From NCBI RefSeq assembly GCF_016650695.1, contig NZ_JAEKFH010000003.1:454001-518000 (forward strand): DNA of 64,000 nucleotides, written 5' to 3'. This stretch comes from Pseudomonas sp. TH41 (lineage in GTDB: Bacteria; Pseudomonadota; Gammaproteobacteria; Pseudomonadales; Pseudomonadaceae). Positions 17,210-27,148 of the stretch are shown here, piece after piece. Position numbers and translations under genes: made by a program. Below the pieces are notes generated by a model. That model saw only the letters and a program-made list of their open reading frames with translations. It had not been told where the DNA came from and searched no databases. Position 1 is the first letter of the stretch; the number at the start of each line of letters is the position of its first letter.

Positions 17210-18529
17210 CTAGAGGCCTACGCTTTGACGCAAACCGGCCAGCGGCTTGCGCAACAGATACAGCACCAATGGCGCGCGATCGCCGAAGATTTTCGCCGTA
17301 CCGCGCAAGCCGATACGCGGCGGCGCTGCCTCGAAACTGGCATCGAGCCGATAAGCCAACTGCCCGCCGGCAGTCGGTTGCGCCTCGTAGGCCGAACGTT
17401 CGAGTCTGGCCAAATGACGTTGCAGTGGGTCGCTGTCGAGAAACAGCGCCACCTGTGCGCCCGGTTCCAGTGCAATGGCATCACCGACCGCCAGCTCAAC
17501 GCGCAATTCCGCCTGACTCGGATCAGCGATTTCCATCAGACGCTCGCCGGTCTGCACCGGTTTTCCGGTCCAGCGCTCGGCGTCGGCGAACACCGCAATA
17601 CCGTCGCGTTCGGCGCGGACTTCGCTGCGCTTGAGCAGTTCGCGGGCGTAATCGCGTTCAGCACGTTTCTGCTCAACCCTGGCAGCCAACAAATCAATTT
17701 TCGAACTCGACTCGGCGTCGGTAAAGGCGCGCTGGGCGTTAGCCTTGAGCTCGGCTTCCGCCACGCCCAAGGCACGATCGGCGACATCGGCCTGGGCTTT
17801 GAGCGTGGTGCCTTCGAAACGCAACAACAAGTCGCCGGTCTTCACACCCTGGTTGGGTTTGACGAGGAATTCGGCGATCACCCCGTCCAACGGCGCCGCC
17901 ACCACCCGACCGCCGAGTGGCACGACTTCGGCCGGCGCCAGCACCGACTGACGTACCGGGATCAACAAGCCCAGCAGCAACACCGCCGCCAAGGCGACCT
18001 GGCGTTTGCGAGTCCAGCGCAGGCGCCACGGTTGACGCGGTTGCAGCGCCAGCCAGGCGTGGCTGAACGTGTCGCCCAATTGCGACAGCAGCACTTGCTC
18101 GGATGGGTTCCACGGCACATCACGAGCCAGCCACAAACCGCCAAATACCTCGCCCTGATGATCGATCATCGGCAGCCAAAACACCTGTGAAGCGGAAAGG
18201 CTTTGCCAGTCGGCCTGAATCGAGCCGCTTAACGCAGTGGCCGGTACAACCCGCGCCTGTTTTACCAGGTCGAGCTTGAACAACTGCGCCACCGCTTGTT
18301 CGACGAACGCCACAAATGGCGCATTCGGCTCTACGACGCTGACGCCCGTGACCGCGCGCACCTTGCCGGCGATCAACAGCGCCGCGTGACGAAAACCGAA
18401 CAAGGCCTGGCCGTCGTTGGTCAGGCTGTAGGCCAGCTGTTCGGTTGTGCGCGCGGCGCGCGTCTGGCGCTCCAATTCCAGAAAGCGCGCAAAGACCTGC
18501 TCGGCACCGCCAGTGACGGGCGCGTTCAC
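17210..18529 (-). CDS. GAF-like domain fused to a HlyD-family periplasmic adaptor
   Basis: Residues 1 to about 165 resemble a cytoplasmic GAF-type sensor fold. A basic patch and one membrane helix (about 175-200, RKRQVALAAVLLLGLLIPV) follow, then a HlyD/membrane-fusion domain with lipoyl half-motifs (GGRVVAAPLDGVIAEF, VKTGDLLLRFEG), a coiled coil and a beta-barrel. The 439-aa gene overlaps the upstream adaptor gene by four bases (ATGA) and abuts the M50 gene. HlyD-type proteins bridge the inner membrane to a TolC channel. The cytoplasmic sensor domain is unusual and could gate export by a ligand (inference). Confidence 0.85.
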   Translation of the reverse strand: MNAPVTGGAEQVFARFLELERQTRAARTTEQLAYSLTNDGQALFGFRHAALLIAGKVRAVTGVSVVEPNAPFVAFVEQAVAQLFKLDLVKQARVVPATALSGSIQADWQSLSASQVFWLPMIDHQGEVFGGLWLARDVPWNPSEQVLLSQLGDTFSHAWLALQPRQPWRLRWTRKRQVALAAVLLLGLLIPVRQSVLAPAEVVPLGGRVVAAPLDGVIAEFLVKPNQGVKTGDLLLRFEGTTLKAQADVADRALGVAEAELKANAQRAFTDAESSSKIDLLAARVEQKRAERDYARELLKRSEVRAERDGIAVFADAERWTGKPVQTGERLMEIADPSQAELRVELAVGDAIALEPGAQVALFLDSDPLQRHLARLERSAYEAQPTAGGQLAYRLDASFEAAPPRIGLRGTAKIFGDRAPLVLYLLRKPLAGLRQSVGL

Positions 18530-19308
18530 TTGAGCTCCGCGAAGTGCGCCGTGCCGCTCATCCCGGCCAGCAAACCGGCGGCATTGGGTAGCGTTGCGAC
18601 CAGCAGCAGAGTCTGACTGCCTTCATCGATCCGCGCACCGAGGCGTTTGACCGTGGCATCGAGCGGCTGACCGGTTTCATCGGGAACGAAGCTGAAGGTC
18701 TGCCCGGGCTTGAGTTTGCCCATCCAGCGCGAAGGCACCAGCAGATGGATTTCCAGGCTGCGGTTGTCAACGATGTCCAGCAGCGGCGCACCGGCGGCGA
18801 CGCTTTCATAGCGCTGGACCTTGCGTTCGACGACCTGACCGTCAAACGGCGCAACCACGCTGCAGCGTTTGACCTGAACCTGATAAACCTGGGATTGCGC
18901 CTGGGTTTCGCTGAGTTTGGCTTCGGCTCGCGCGACTTCGAAGCGCCCGACCGAGTTCAATGAAGCGAGTTGCTTGTTGTGGGCCAACTCTTCACCGGCA
19001 CCACGACTGGCAGCTTGCGCGGCATTGAGCTGCGCCTGAAAGGCCGAGCAGTCGAAACGCGCCAGGGTGTCGCCTTTTTTGAAGGACTCGCCTTCACTGA
19101 ACGGCAACTCGACAATTCTGCCGGGCAATTCACTGGCAAGCACCGCTTGATCGCGGGCGCGCAATACGCCTCGAGCCTCGCTGGCAGCAGGTGTTTGTGC
19201 ACCAGGTCTCGCACTCTCTAACAGTGGGTCAACCTCTGCGGCTGTTTGCGCTTGTGCCGAGCATGCCAGAAAGGACAATCCATACACCCATCCATGAAAA
19301 CGCCGCAT
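18526..19308 (-). CDS. Periplasmic adaptor subunit of RND/HlyD type
   Basis: The 260-aa protein has a Sec signal peptide (MRRFHGWVYGLSFLACSAQAQ), then a lipoyl half-motif (VLASELPGRIVELPFSEGESFKKGDTL split over residues 53-80), a short helical hairpin and the return half-motif APFDGQVVERKVQ, ending in a beta-barrel domain. It is short for an RND adaptor and lacks the usual C-terminal membrane-proximal domain. It is the first gene of the cluster, with AGGAG at a good distance from the ATG and a candidate promoter just upstream. With the next two genes it makes three proteins with lipoyl/adaptor folds in one operon. Confidence 0.85.
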   Translation of the reverse strand: MRRFHGWVYGLSFLACSAQAQTAAEVDPLLESARPGAQTPAASEARGVLRARDQAVLASELPGRIVELPFSEGESFKKGDTLARFDCSAFQAQLNAAQAASRGAGEELAHNKQLASLNSVGRFEVARAEAKLSETQAQSQVYQVQVKRCSVVAPFDGQVVERKVQRYESVAAGAPLLDIVDNRSLEIHLLVPSRWMGKLKPGQTFSFVPDETGQPLDATVKRLGARIDEGSQTLLLVATLPNAAGLLAGMSGTAHFAELK

Positions 19309-19335
19309 ATCCGTAACTCCTGACGAATTCGCGAA

Positions 19336-19363
19336 AGTCTACGGCAGCGCAAATAAACGTCAA
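19336..19363 (-). promoter_or_regulatory. Candidate sigma70 promoter of the adhesin/sulfotransferase cluster
   Basis: Minus strand: TTGACG, a 16-base spacer, then TAGACT, with the predicted start about 20 bases before the ATG at 19308. The -35 is strong and the -10 moderate. No other promoter of comparable quality was seen between the tRNA terminator and the gene. Confidence 0.45.
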
Positions 19364-19455
19364 GCCTGTAGCCTCATACCTTCCCTGAGCACCGCCGAGA
19401 CAGCAACACAAAACCCCCGTGTTCTCATATGACCCTTTTTCAGACGCCAGAAACC

Positions 19456-19493
19456 ACAAAACCCCTGACTTCTTTCGAAATCAGGGGTTTTGT
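19456..19493 (-). terminator. Terminator of tRNA-Ser
   Basis: The perfect stem ACAAAACCCCTGA / TCAGGGGTTTTGT starts about 13 bases after the tRNA 3' end (minus strand). Confidence 0.8.
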
Positions 19494-19505
19494 GTACATC
19501 GAATT

Positions 19506-19595
19506 TGGCGGTGAAGGAGAGATTCGAACTCTCGATACAATTTCTTGTATACACACTTTCCAGGCGTGCTCCTTAAGCCACTCGGACACTTCACC
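19506..19595 (-). tRNA. tRNA-Ser(GGA)
   Basis: The minus strand folds as a class II tRNA of 90 bases. The acceptor stem is GGTGAAG/CTTCACC with discriminator G and an encoded CCA. The anticodon stem CACGC/GTGTG closes loop CTGGAAA, giving anticodon GGA (Ser UCC/UCU). A long variable arm follows, and the T-loop is TTCGAAT. All serine-tRNA hallmarks are present. Confidence 0.96.
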
Positions 19596-19816
19596 GTATC
19601 TCGTCAAACATATTCAGTCTGTCGAGGCGCGCTAATGTAGTCGAAAGCTTTTCTGATGGCAAACTTTTTTTTCAGAATTTTCATGCGGTTAGCGATTTAG
19701 TCGTTCCGGCGGATTCCGGGCCATGGCAAACCTGCCAATCTCTGGCTTCGCGCACCCTTCTATATAGAAGGGAATGCGCTGCTGGCATGGAGGGCGACGC
19801 TTGGCGGGCAGTAAAA

Positions 19817-19840
19817 CGGTGACTGATGGGTCAGTCACCG
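19817..19840. repeat. Short inverted repeat upstream of the crotonase gene
   Basis: CGGTGACTGA-TGGG-TCAGTCACCG is a perfect 10-bp inverted repeat about 60 bases before the ATG at 19903. It is followed by CGCTTT only, so it is a poor terminator. It may be an operator or a leader hairpin. Confidence 0.5.
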
Positions 19841-19902
19841 CGCTTTACCTGGCCTACGGCGGTGGGTAACGTCTGTCCTACTTTACTGAAAGGAATAGCG
19901 TC

Positions 19903-20592
19903 ATGAGTGAGTTGATTTCCTACCATCTCGAAGACGGTATCGCGACCCTGACCTTGAGCAATGGCAAGGTCAATGCCATCTCCCCGGATGTGATTGCTGC
20001 GTTTAACGCTGCGCTGGATCAGGCGGTGACTGATCGTGCAGTGGTGATCATTACCGGTCAGCCCGGGATTCTGTCGGGCGGTTATGATTTGAAGGTGATG
20101 ACCGCCGGCCCTAAAGAAGCGGTGTCGTTGGTGACGGCCGGTTCGACCCTGGCCCGTCGTCTGTTGTCGCACCCCTTCCCGGTGATTATGGCGTGCCCTG
20201 GGCATGCGGTGGCCAAGGGTGCGTTCCTGCTGCTGTCGGCGGATTACCGCATTGGCGTCGACGGCCCGTTCAGTATTGGCCTGAACGAAGTGCAGATCGG
20301 CATGACCATGCACCACGCCGGTATCGAGCTTGCTCGTGATCGTCTGCGTAAGTCGGCATTCCATCGTTCGGTGATCAATGGCGAGATGTTCAATCCGCAG
20401 AGCGCCGTTGATGCAGGTTTCCTCGACGTGGTGGTCTCGGCCGAAGAGCTGCAAGGCGCCGCCCTGGCGGCGGCCCGTCAGTTGAAGAAGATCAACATGA
20501 CGGCCCACAAGAACACCAAGTTGAAAGTACGCAAAGCGTTGCTGGAGACGCTGGACAACGCGATCATCCTGGATCAGGAGCACATGGGTTAA
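19903..20592 (+). CDS. Crotonase/enoyl-CoA hydratase family protein
   Basis: The 229-aa protein has the crotonase fold signatures: the first oxyanion-hole region LSGGYDLKVM, the second region GHAVAKGAFLLLSADYRIG, and FSIGLNEVQIGM with a Glu at one catalytic position. It is a little shorter than typical hydratases (about 255 aa). AAAGGAA precedes the ATG, and a strong terminator follows, so it is monocistronic. The exact reaction (hydratase, isomerase or thioesterase-like) cannot be settled from sequence. Confidence 0.88.
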   Translation: MSELISYHLEDGIATLTLSNGKVNAISPDVIAAFNAALDQAVTDRAVVIITGQPGILSGGYDLKVMTAGPKEAVSLVTAGSTLARRLLSHPFPVIMACPGHAVAKGAFLLLSADYRIGVDGPFSIGLNEVQIGMTMHHAGIELARDRLRKSAFHRSVINGEMFNPQSAVDAGFLDVVVSAEELQGAALAAARQLKKINMTAHKNTKLKVRKALLETLDNAIILDQEHMG

Positions 20593-20606
20593 GCCCAAAC
20601 GCGCTG

Positions 20607-20644
20607 TACGAAAAAGCCCGACCGTCGTGTCGGGCTTTTTCGTA
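20607..20644 (+). terminator. Terminator of the crotonase gene
   Basis: The stem TACGAAAAAGCCCGAC / GTCGGGCTTTTTCGTA with a T-run lies 15 bases after the stop codon. Confidence 0.9.
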
Positions 20645-20806
20645 TGCGACTCGTTTAAATTCCTGCAACCGCTCTAGAACACGTCTGACCATTAAGTCGG
20701 AAACATGCGCTCAAACATCGGCTATCTCCTACCTCTATAGCGGCAATTGCCGAAGACAGTGCACATCCGTACACTGCGCCACCTTTTGTACCGGTGGGGC
20801 CTGTAA

Positions 20807-21529
20807 ATGCTGTTTGTGTTCCGTATGTTATTGATGAGCCTTCACTTTATTGTGGCCGGTGTGCTTGGGGTGATTCTCGGTCTGTGCCGACCGTTTAACC
20901 CGGACAACAGCCGCTTGTGCGCGCGACTGTATGCCTTGCCGGCGATGTGTATTTTGCGTCTGCGGGTGAAGGCTGAAGTCGGGCCATTGATGGATAAACC
21001 GGACAGCTGCGTCATCGTCGCCAATCACCAATCCAACTACGATCTGTTTGTGTTCGGCAACGTGGTGCCCCGCCGTACCGTCTGCATTGGCAAGAAAAGC
21101 CTGAAATGGGTGCCACTGTTTGGTCAGTTGTTCTGGCTGGCGGGCAATGTGTTGATCGATCGCGGCAATGCGCATAAGGCGCGTCAGTCGATGCTGACCA
21201 CGACCCACACCCTGCAAAATGAAGACACCTCGATCTGGGTCTTCCCGGAAGGCACACGCAACCTCGGTGAAGACCTGCTGCCGTTCAAGAAAGGCGCCTT
21301 TCAGATGGCAATTGCCGCCGGTGTCCCGATCGTGCCGGTGTGTGTCAGCACCTACGTCAAACACATGCGATTGAACCGCTGGCGCAGTGGGAAAATTCTG
21401 ATCCGCTCTTTGCCGGCGATTCCTACGGCTGGACTGAGCCTGGATGACATGCCGCTGCTGATTGCGCAGTGTCGCGAGCAGATGCGCGAGTGCATCGCGT
21501 CGATGGATCGGCAACTGCAAGCTGCCTGA
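20807..21529 (+). CDS. plsC: 1-acyl-sn-glycerol-3-phosphate acyltransferase (PlsC type)
   Basis: The product transfers an acyl chain to lysophosphatidic acid in phospholipid synthesis at the inner membrane. The 240-aa protein has two N-terminal hydrophobic segments. The catalytic HxxxxD motif is NHQSNYD (His74, Asp79), and the acceptor-binding FPEGTR motif is at 146-151. Length and motif spacing match PlsC enzymes. Pseudomonads carry several paralogues, so this may be a secondary copy. It is separated from its neighbours by a terminator upstream and a REP element downstream. Confidence 0.88.
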   Translation: MLFVFRMLLMSLHFIVAGVLGVILGLCRPFNPDNSRLCARLYALPAMCILRLRVKAEVGPLMDKPDSCVIVANHQSNYDLFVFGNVVPRRTVCIGKKSLKWVPLFGQLFWLAGNVLIDRGNAHKARQSMLTTTHTLQNEDTSIWVFPEGTRNLGEDLLPFKKGAFQMAIAAGVPIVPVCVSTYVKHMRLNRWRSGKILIRSLPAIPTAGLSLDDMPLLIAQCREQMRECIASMDRQLQAA

Positions 21530-21557
21530 TGAAAAAACCCGCCCTGTGCGTAATGTC

Positions 21558-21672
21558 TGTAGGAGCGAGCTTGCTCGCGAAAAACCGGAGAGCGCATGGT
21601 TGCACCCGTCGGCCCGCGTCATCGTTAACGACCATCGTCGGATCGCCGCCCGGAGCAAGCTCGCTCCTACAG
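21558..21672. repeat. REP-type palindromic element (family 1)
   Basis: Inverted GTAGGAGCGAGCTTGCTCGCGA and (degenerate) GAGCAAGCTCGCTCCTAC copies lie about 75 bases apart between plsC and the CorA gene. Confidence 0.8.
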
Positions 21673-21761
21673 CAGATTTCACTGACTCTGAAGCAGCAGA
21701 CAAGGCTAAGCTGAACACTGCCTGCCACTGCCATTGTGCCAATAAGAAGTGAACCATCATC

Positions 21762-22733
21762 ATGGGTAGAGTTGTTGCTGCTGCGGTTTACAGCGCTGGT
21801 AAAAAAGTCACCAATATCACCCTCGACGAGGGCGCTGCCTGGGCTGCCAAGCCTGGCCACTTTGTCTGGATCGGTCTCGAAGAACCGAACGCTCAGGAAC
21901 TATTCAATCTGCAACGCCAGTTCAACCTGCATGAACTGGCCATCGAAGATGCCCTGGAAAAACACAGTCGACCGAAGCTCGAAACCTTCGGCGATGCGCT
22001 GTTTATCGTCACGTATTCGCCGATCCGCCATGAAGGCAAGCTTGAGTTCATCGAGACCCACATCTTCGCCGGCAATGGCTACATCATTACCGCACGCAAC
22101 GGTCACTCGGCGTCCTACGCTCATGTTCGACAGCGTTGTGAGGCGCGTCCGCTATTGCTCGATCACGGGGAGGATTTTGTGCTCTACGCCATTCTCGACT
22201 TCGTGATCGAAAACTACCAGCCGGTGGGGGAAGCGATCCACGCCGAGATCGATGAGCTGGAACGCAATGTGCTGGGCAGCTCGTTAAGCGAACACGATAT
22301 CCAGAAACTCCACAGCCTGCGCCGGGATGTGTTGCGTTTACGCCGCTATGCGGCGCCGATGGTAGAGATCGGTGAAGAACTGCAGAAGCTGAGCTTTCCG
22401 TTCATCGACAAGAACATGCGCCCGTATTTCCGCGATGTGCAGATTCATGTGACGCGACAGATGGAAGACCTGACGACGCTGGCGGACATTGCCAGCCAGA
22501 CGATTGAGGTTGGGGTATTGCTGGAGGCGTCACGTCAAAGTGTGGTGCAACGCAAGTTCGCGGCGTGGGCGGCGATTCTGGCGTTCCCGACGGCGGTGGC
22601 CGGGATTTACGGGATGAACTTCCAGAACATGCCAGAGTTGAGCTGGCATTACGGATACTTTGCGGTGCTGGGGTTTATTGTGGTGGGTTGCGTGGGGTTG
22701 TGGGCGAGTTTCAAGAAGTCGGGGTGGTTGTAG
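21762..22733 (+). CDS. corA: CorA-family magnesium/divalent cation channel
   Basis: The 323-aa protein has a large soluble N-terminal domain, a long helical stalk, and two C-terminal membrane helices (about 262-285 and 297-318). The signature GMN motif lies between them (YGMNFQNMPEL). CorA pentamers conduct Mg2+ (also Co2+/Ni2+) into the cytoplasm. The ribosome-binding site is weak (AAGAAG further upstream). The gene is flanked by REP elements on both sides and is probably monocistronic. Confidence 0.92.
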   Translation: MGRVVAAAVYSAGKKVTNITLDEGAAWAAKPGHFVWIGLEEPNAQELFNLQRQFNLHELAIEDALEKHSRPKLETFGDALFIVTYSPIRHEGKLEFIETHIFAGNGYIITARNGHSASYAHVRQRCEARPLLLDHGEDFVLYAILDFVIENYQPVGEAIHAEIDELERNVLGSSLSEHDIQKLHSLRRDVLRLRRYAAPMVEIGEELQKLSFPFIDKNMRPYFRDVQIHVTRQMEDLTTLADIASQTIEVGVLLEASRQSVVQRKFAAWAAILAFPTAVAGIYGMNFQNMPELSWHYGYFAVLGFIVVGCVGLWASFKKSGWL

Positions 22734-22830
22734 GAGCGAGCTTGCTCGCGAAAAAACCGCTGGCACCGATGGGCATCTGGTTCAACGCGTTATCGTTCAC
22801 GACCTTCGCGGGCAAGCCTCGCTCCTACAG
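22730..22830. repeat. REP-type palindromic element (family 1)
   Basis: A forward copy starts at the corA stop codon and an imperfect inverted copy (TTCGCGGGCAAGCCTCGCTCCTACAG) ends at 22830. A third, degenerate single copy follows at 22846-22887. Confidence 0.8.
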
Positions 22831-22894
22831 ATGAACGCGTATCCCTGTAGGAGCGAGCGGTGCGGCGATCCGACTTGCCCGCGAAGCTTTTGCT

Positions 22895-23617
22895 TTAGAC
22901 CGTTTGAGGCTTATGCGCCACAAATCGCATCATCCACTCCGCAACCGTAGCGCCGTGATGCTCCTGTTCAAGGCTGGCCACACCTTTCGAATAAACCTGC
23001 TCGCCCAGCGCTTGCTGGCGAATGTCCAGCAACGCCCGCGAATAATCGTGGATGAACTCCGGGTGCCCCTGGAAGCACAGCACCTGATCGTTGATGTGGT
23101 ACGCGGCAAACGGGCAGAAATCGCTGGAGGCGATGACCGTGGCGTTTTCCGGTAACGCCGTGACCTGATCCTGGTGGCTGATCAACAAGGTTAATTCCTC
23201 GCGCACCGGGCTCATCCACGGCGCCTTGGCCGCGAGTTTGTAGTTATGGGTGCCGACGCCCCAGCCTTGGGTCGCACGTTCACTCTTGCCGCCCAGCAAT
23301 AGCGCCAGCAACTGATGGCCGAAGCACACACCCAGCAGCTTGTCACCGCGCTTGTAACGGGTCAGCAGGTAAGTCTTGAGGGTTTCAATCCACGGGTCGG
23401 TGCCGAAGGAGTCGGCCTTGCTGCCGGTGACCAGGTAGGCGTCAAACGTCAGTTCATCGCTGGGGTATTCGCCCTGCATCACGTTGTAGACGGTGAACTC
23501 GGCCGCGATGGGTTGCTGTGAAAACAGACGCTGGAACATCTGCCCGTAACCCTGATATTGATCGACCAGTTCCGGACGCAGGATGTCGGTTTCCAGAATG
23601 CAGATGCGTAACGACAT
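22895..23617 (-). CDS. Class I glutamine amidotransferase-like protein
   Basis: The 240-aa protein starts at the ATG at 23617 (MSLRICILETDILRP, AGG upstream); the longer open frame upstream is not supported. The class I triad is visible: Cys98 in GVCFGHQ, and His185 and Glu187 in QGHPEF. There is no attached synthase domain, so it belongs to the stand-alone GMP-synthase-like amidotransferases, several of which hydrolyse gamma-glutamyl compounds. The substrate is not known from sequence. It lies after the beta-oxidation genes but in its own unit. Confidence 0.85.
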   Translation of the reverse strand: MSLRICILETDILRPELVDQYQGYGQMFQRLFSQQPIAAEFTVYNVMQGEYPSDELTFDAYLVTGSKADSFGTDPWIETLKTYLLTRYKRGDKLLGVCFGHQLLALLLGGKSERATQGWGVGTHNYKLAAKAPWMSPVREELTLLISHQDQVTALPENATVIASSDFCPFAAYHINDQVLCFQGHPEFIHDYSRALLDIRQQALGEQVYSKGVASLEQEHHGATVAEWMMRFVAHKPQTV

Positions 23618-23711
23618 AAAAAATACCTGACACATGATGGGAATAATGCACACCCCAGAGCCTGCCTTGAAACACAGTGGCAAGGCAAGCCCCGGAACGC
23701 GTCACCGGTCC

Positions 23712-25856
23712 CTAAAACACCTCCCCTTTAGCCGCTTTTTCCAGTAGCAGCGCAGGCGGTGCGAACCGCTCGCCGTATTGCTCGGCGAGATACTGGGCGC
23801 GGGCGACAAAATCCTTCACGCCATACTGGTTGATGAATTGCAGCGCGCCACCGGTCCAGGCTGCGAAACCAATGCCAAAGATCGAGCCGACGTTGGCATC
23901 CGCCGTCGAGGTCAACACGCCCTCCTCCACACAGCGCACGGTTTCGATGGCTTGCACGAACAGCAGGCGATCACGCACGTCCTTCGGTGAAATCTGCCCG
24001 TCGGCCTCCTCAAACCGGGTTTTCAGTTCAGGCCATAGATGCTTCTGGCCACTGGCCGGGTAATCGTAGAAGCCCCCTCCAGCGGCCTTGCCGGGACGGC
24101 CGTATTCGTTAAGCAGCAAGTCAATCACGGCGAATGCCGGGTGCTCAATCAGCGGTTTCCCTTCTGCTTGCAGGTCTTTGGCGGTTTGCTGGCGGATATG
24201 GCTCATAAGGCTGAGGGAAACTTCGTCGGAGATCGCCAGAGGCCCGATGGGCATCCCGGCCTTTCGGGCTTCAGTCTCAATCATCGGCGCGCTCACGCCT
24301 TCGCCGAGCATGGCGATGCCTTCGTTGGTGAAGGTGCCGAACACCCGCGAAGTGAAAAAGCCGCGACTGTCGTTGACCACAATCGGGGTTTTCTGGATTT
24401 GCAGTACGAAATCGAACCCGCGAGCCAGGGTTTCGTCGCTGGTGTGGCTGCCTTTGATGATTTCCACCAGCGGCATTTTTTCCACGGGGCTGAAAAAATG
24501 CAGGCCGATGAACTTTGTCTGATCAGGCACGGCGGTGGCGAGGCCGCTGATCGGCAGGGTCGAGGTATTAGAAGCGATGACGGCACCCGGACCGACGACT
24601 TTTTGCGCAGCCGATGAGACCTTGGCCTTGAGCTCGCGATCTTCAAACACCGCTTCAATGATCAGATCGCAACCGGTCAGGTCGGCATCGTTTTCGGTGG
24701 TGCGGATCCGCGCCAGGATGGCCTCACGCTGCTCGGGGAGCATCTGGCCGCGAGCGACTTTCTTGTCCAGCAGCGCCGCCGAGTTAGCCTTGCCCTTTTC
24801 CGCCGCCGCGAGGTTGATGTCCTTGAGCACTACCTCGATGCCCGCTGAGGCGCTGACAAACGCGATACCGGCGCCCATCATTCCGGCGCCGAGCACGCCC
24901 ACCCGACGCGTGACGTAAGGCGCAAAGCCCTGAGGCCGCGAGCCGCCAGCGTTGATCTCGTTGAGCTGGAACCAGAACGTGCCGATCAGGTTTTTCGAGA
25001 TCTGGCCGGTGGTCAGTTCCGTGAAGTACCGGGTTTCAATCAGGTGCGCCGTGTCGAAATCCACCTGCGCGCCTTCCACCGCAGCGCAGAGAATCTTCTC
25101 CGGCGCCGGCAGGCAGCCCTGGGTTTTATTGCGCAGAATCGATGGCGCAATGGCCAGCATCTGCGCGACTTTTGGATTCGACGGCGTGCCGCCTGGAATC
25201 GCGTACCCCTTCACATCCCAACGCTGCACCGCCGTCGGATGGGCAAGAATCCAGGCCCGCGCCTTACTCATCAGCTCATCGTGATCATTCGCCAGCGCGT
25301 CGATCAAACCGGCCTGCAACGCTTGTTGCGGACGAACTTTTTTGCCTTCGAGCAAGTACGGCAGGGCTTTTTCGATGCCCAGCATGCGGACCATGCGCAC
25401 CACACCGCCGCCGCCCGGCAGCAAGCCGAGGGTCACTTCCGGCAGGCCGAGCTGCACCGACGGGTTGTCCAATGCGACCCGGTGATGGCAAGCCAGGCAG
25501 ATTTCCCAGCCACCCCCCAACGCGGCGCCGTTGATCGCCGCGACCACCGGTTTACCGAGGGTTTCCAAGGTGCGCAACTGGCCCTTCAATGTCAGCACCA
25601 TGTTGTAAAAGACGCTGGCTTCGGCTTTGCCGACCGTGATCAATTCATTGAGGTCGCCGCCAGCGAAGAAGGTCTTTTTGGCCGAGGTAATGATGACGCC
25701 GGCGATGGTGTCCTTTTCGGCCACCAGCCGGGCGACGCAGTCAGCCATGGCCTCGCGGTACACCGCGTTCATGGTATTGGCGCTCTGGCCCGGCAGGTCG
25801 ATGGTGAGGACGACAATCTGGTCCTGACCTTTTTCGTAACGAATGGCTTCGGTCAT
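23712..25856 (-). CDS. Bifunctional enoyl-CoA hydratase/3-hydroxyacyl-CoA dehydrogenase (FadB/FadJ-like)
   Basis: The 714-aa protein has an N-terminal crotonase domain with oxyanion sequences FFAGGDLNE and GAALGGGWEICLAC and acidic catalytic region LPEVTLGLLPGGGG. A dehydrogenase domain follows with a Rossmann motif GVLGAGMMGAGIA and the HFFSP motif. It catalyses two successive beta-oxidation steps. The adjacent upstream thiolase gene, 24 bases away on the same strand, supplies the last step. Classical fadBA has a different gene order, so this is a second, dedicated beta-oxidation module. AAGGAA lies before the ATG. Confidence 0.92.
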   Translation of the reverse strand: MTEAIRYEKGQDQIVVLTIDLPGQSANTMNAVYREAMADCVARLVAEKDTIAGVIITSAKKTFFAGGDLNELITVGKAEASVFYNMVLTLKGQLRTLETLGKPVVAAINGAALGGGWEICLACHHRVALDNPSVQLGLPEVTLGLLPGGGGVVRMVRMLGIEKALPYLLEGKKVRPQQALQAGLIDALANDHDELMSKARAWILAHPTAVQRWDVKGYAIPGGTPSNPKVAQMLAIAPSILRNKTQGCLPAPEKILCAAVEGAQVDFDTAHLIETRYFTELTTGQISKNLIGTFWFQLNEINAGGSRPQGFAPYVTRRVGVLGAGMMGAGIAFVSASAGIEVVLKDINLAAAEKGKANSAALLDKKVARGQMLPEQREAILARIRTTENDADLTGCDLIIEAVFEDRELKAKVSSAAQKVVGPGAVIASNTSTLPISGLATAVPDQTKFIGLHFFSPVEKMPLVEIIKGSHTSDETLARGFDFVLQIQKTPIVVNDSRGFFTSRVFGTFTNEGIAMLGEGVSAPMIETEARKAGMPIGPLAISDEVSLSLMSHIRQQTAKDLQAEGKPLIEHPAFAVIDLLLNEYGRPGKAAGGGFYDYPASGQKHLWPELKTRFEEADGQISPKDVRDRLLFVQAIETVRCVEEGVLTSTADANVGSIFGIGFAAWTGGALQFINQYGVKDFVARAQYLAEQYGERFAPPALLLEKAAKGEVF

Positions 25857-25880
25857 TAGATATTTCCTTGAAGTCGGGGC

Positions 25881-27086
<1,206 letters not shown>

Positions 27087-27111
27087 GACGTCCTCGATTT
27101 TGTTGTTGTCC

Positions 27112-27148
27112 ATCAAAAGATCGGGCCGCGTTCGGACGATCTTTTGAT
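27112..27148. repeat. Perfect 12-bp inverted repeat upstream of the thiolase gene
   Basis: ATCAAAAGATCG, 13 bases, CGATCTTTTGAT. The arms match the outer ends of the family-2 palindromes at 32142 and 44468, so this is probably a degenerate copy. It lies 26-62 bases upstream of the start codon and could also act in the leader. The remainder of 27149-27513 shows no gene that I can support. Confidence 0.6.
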
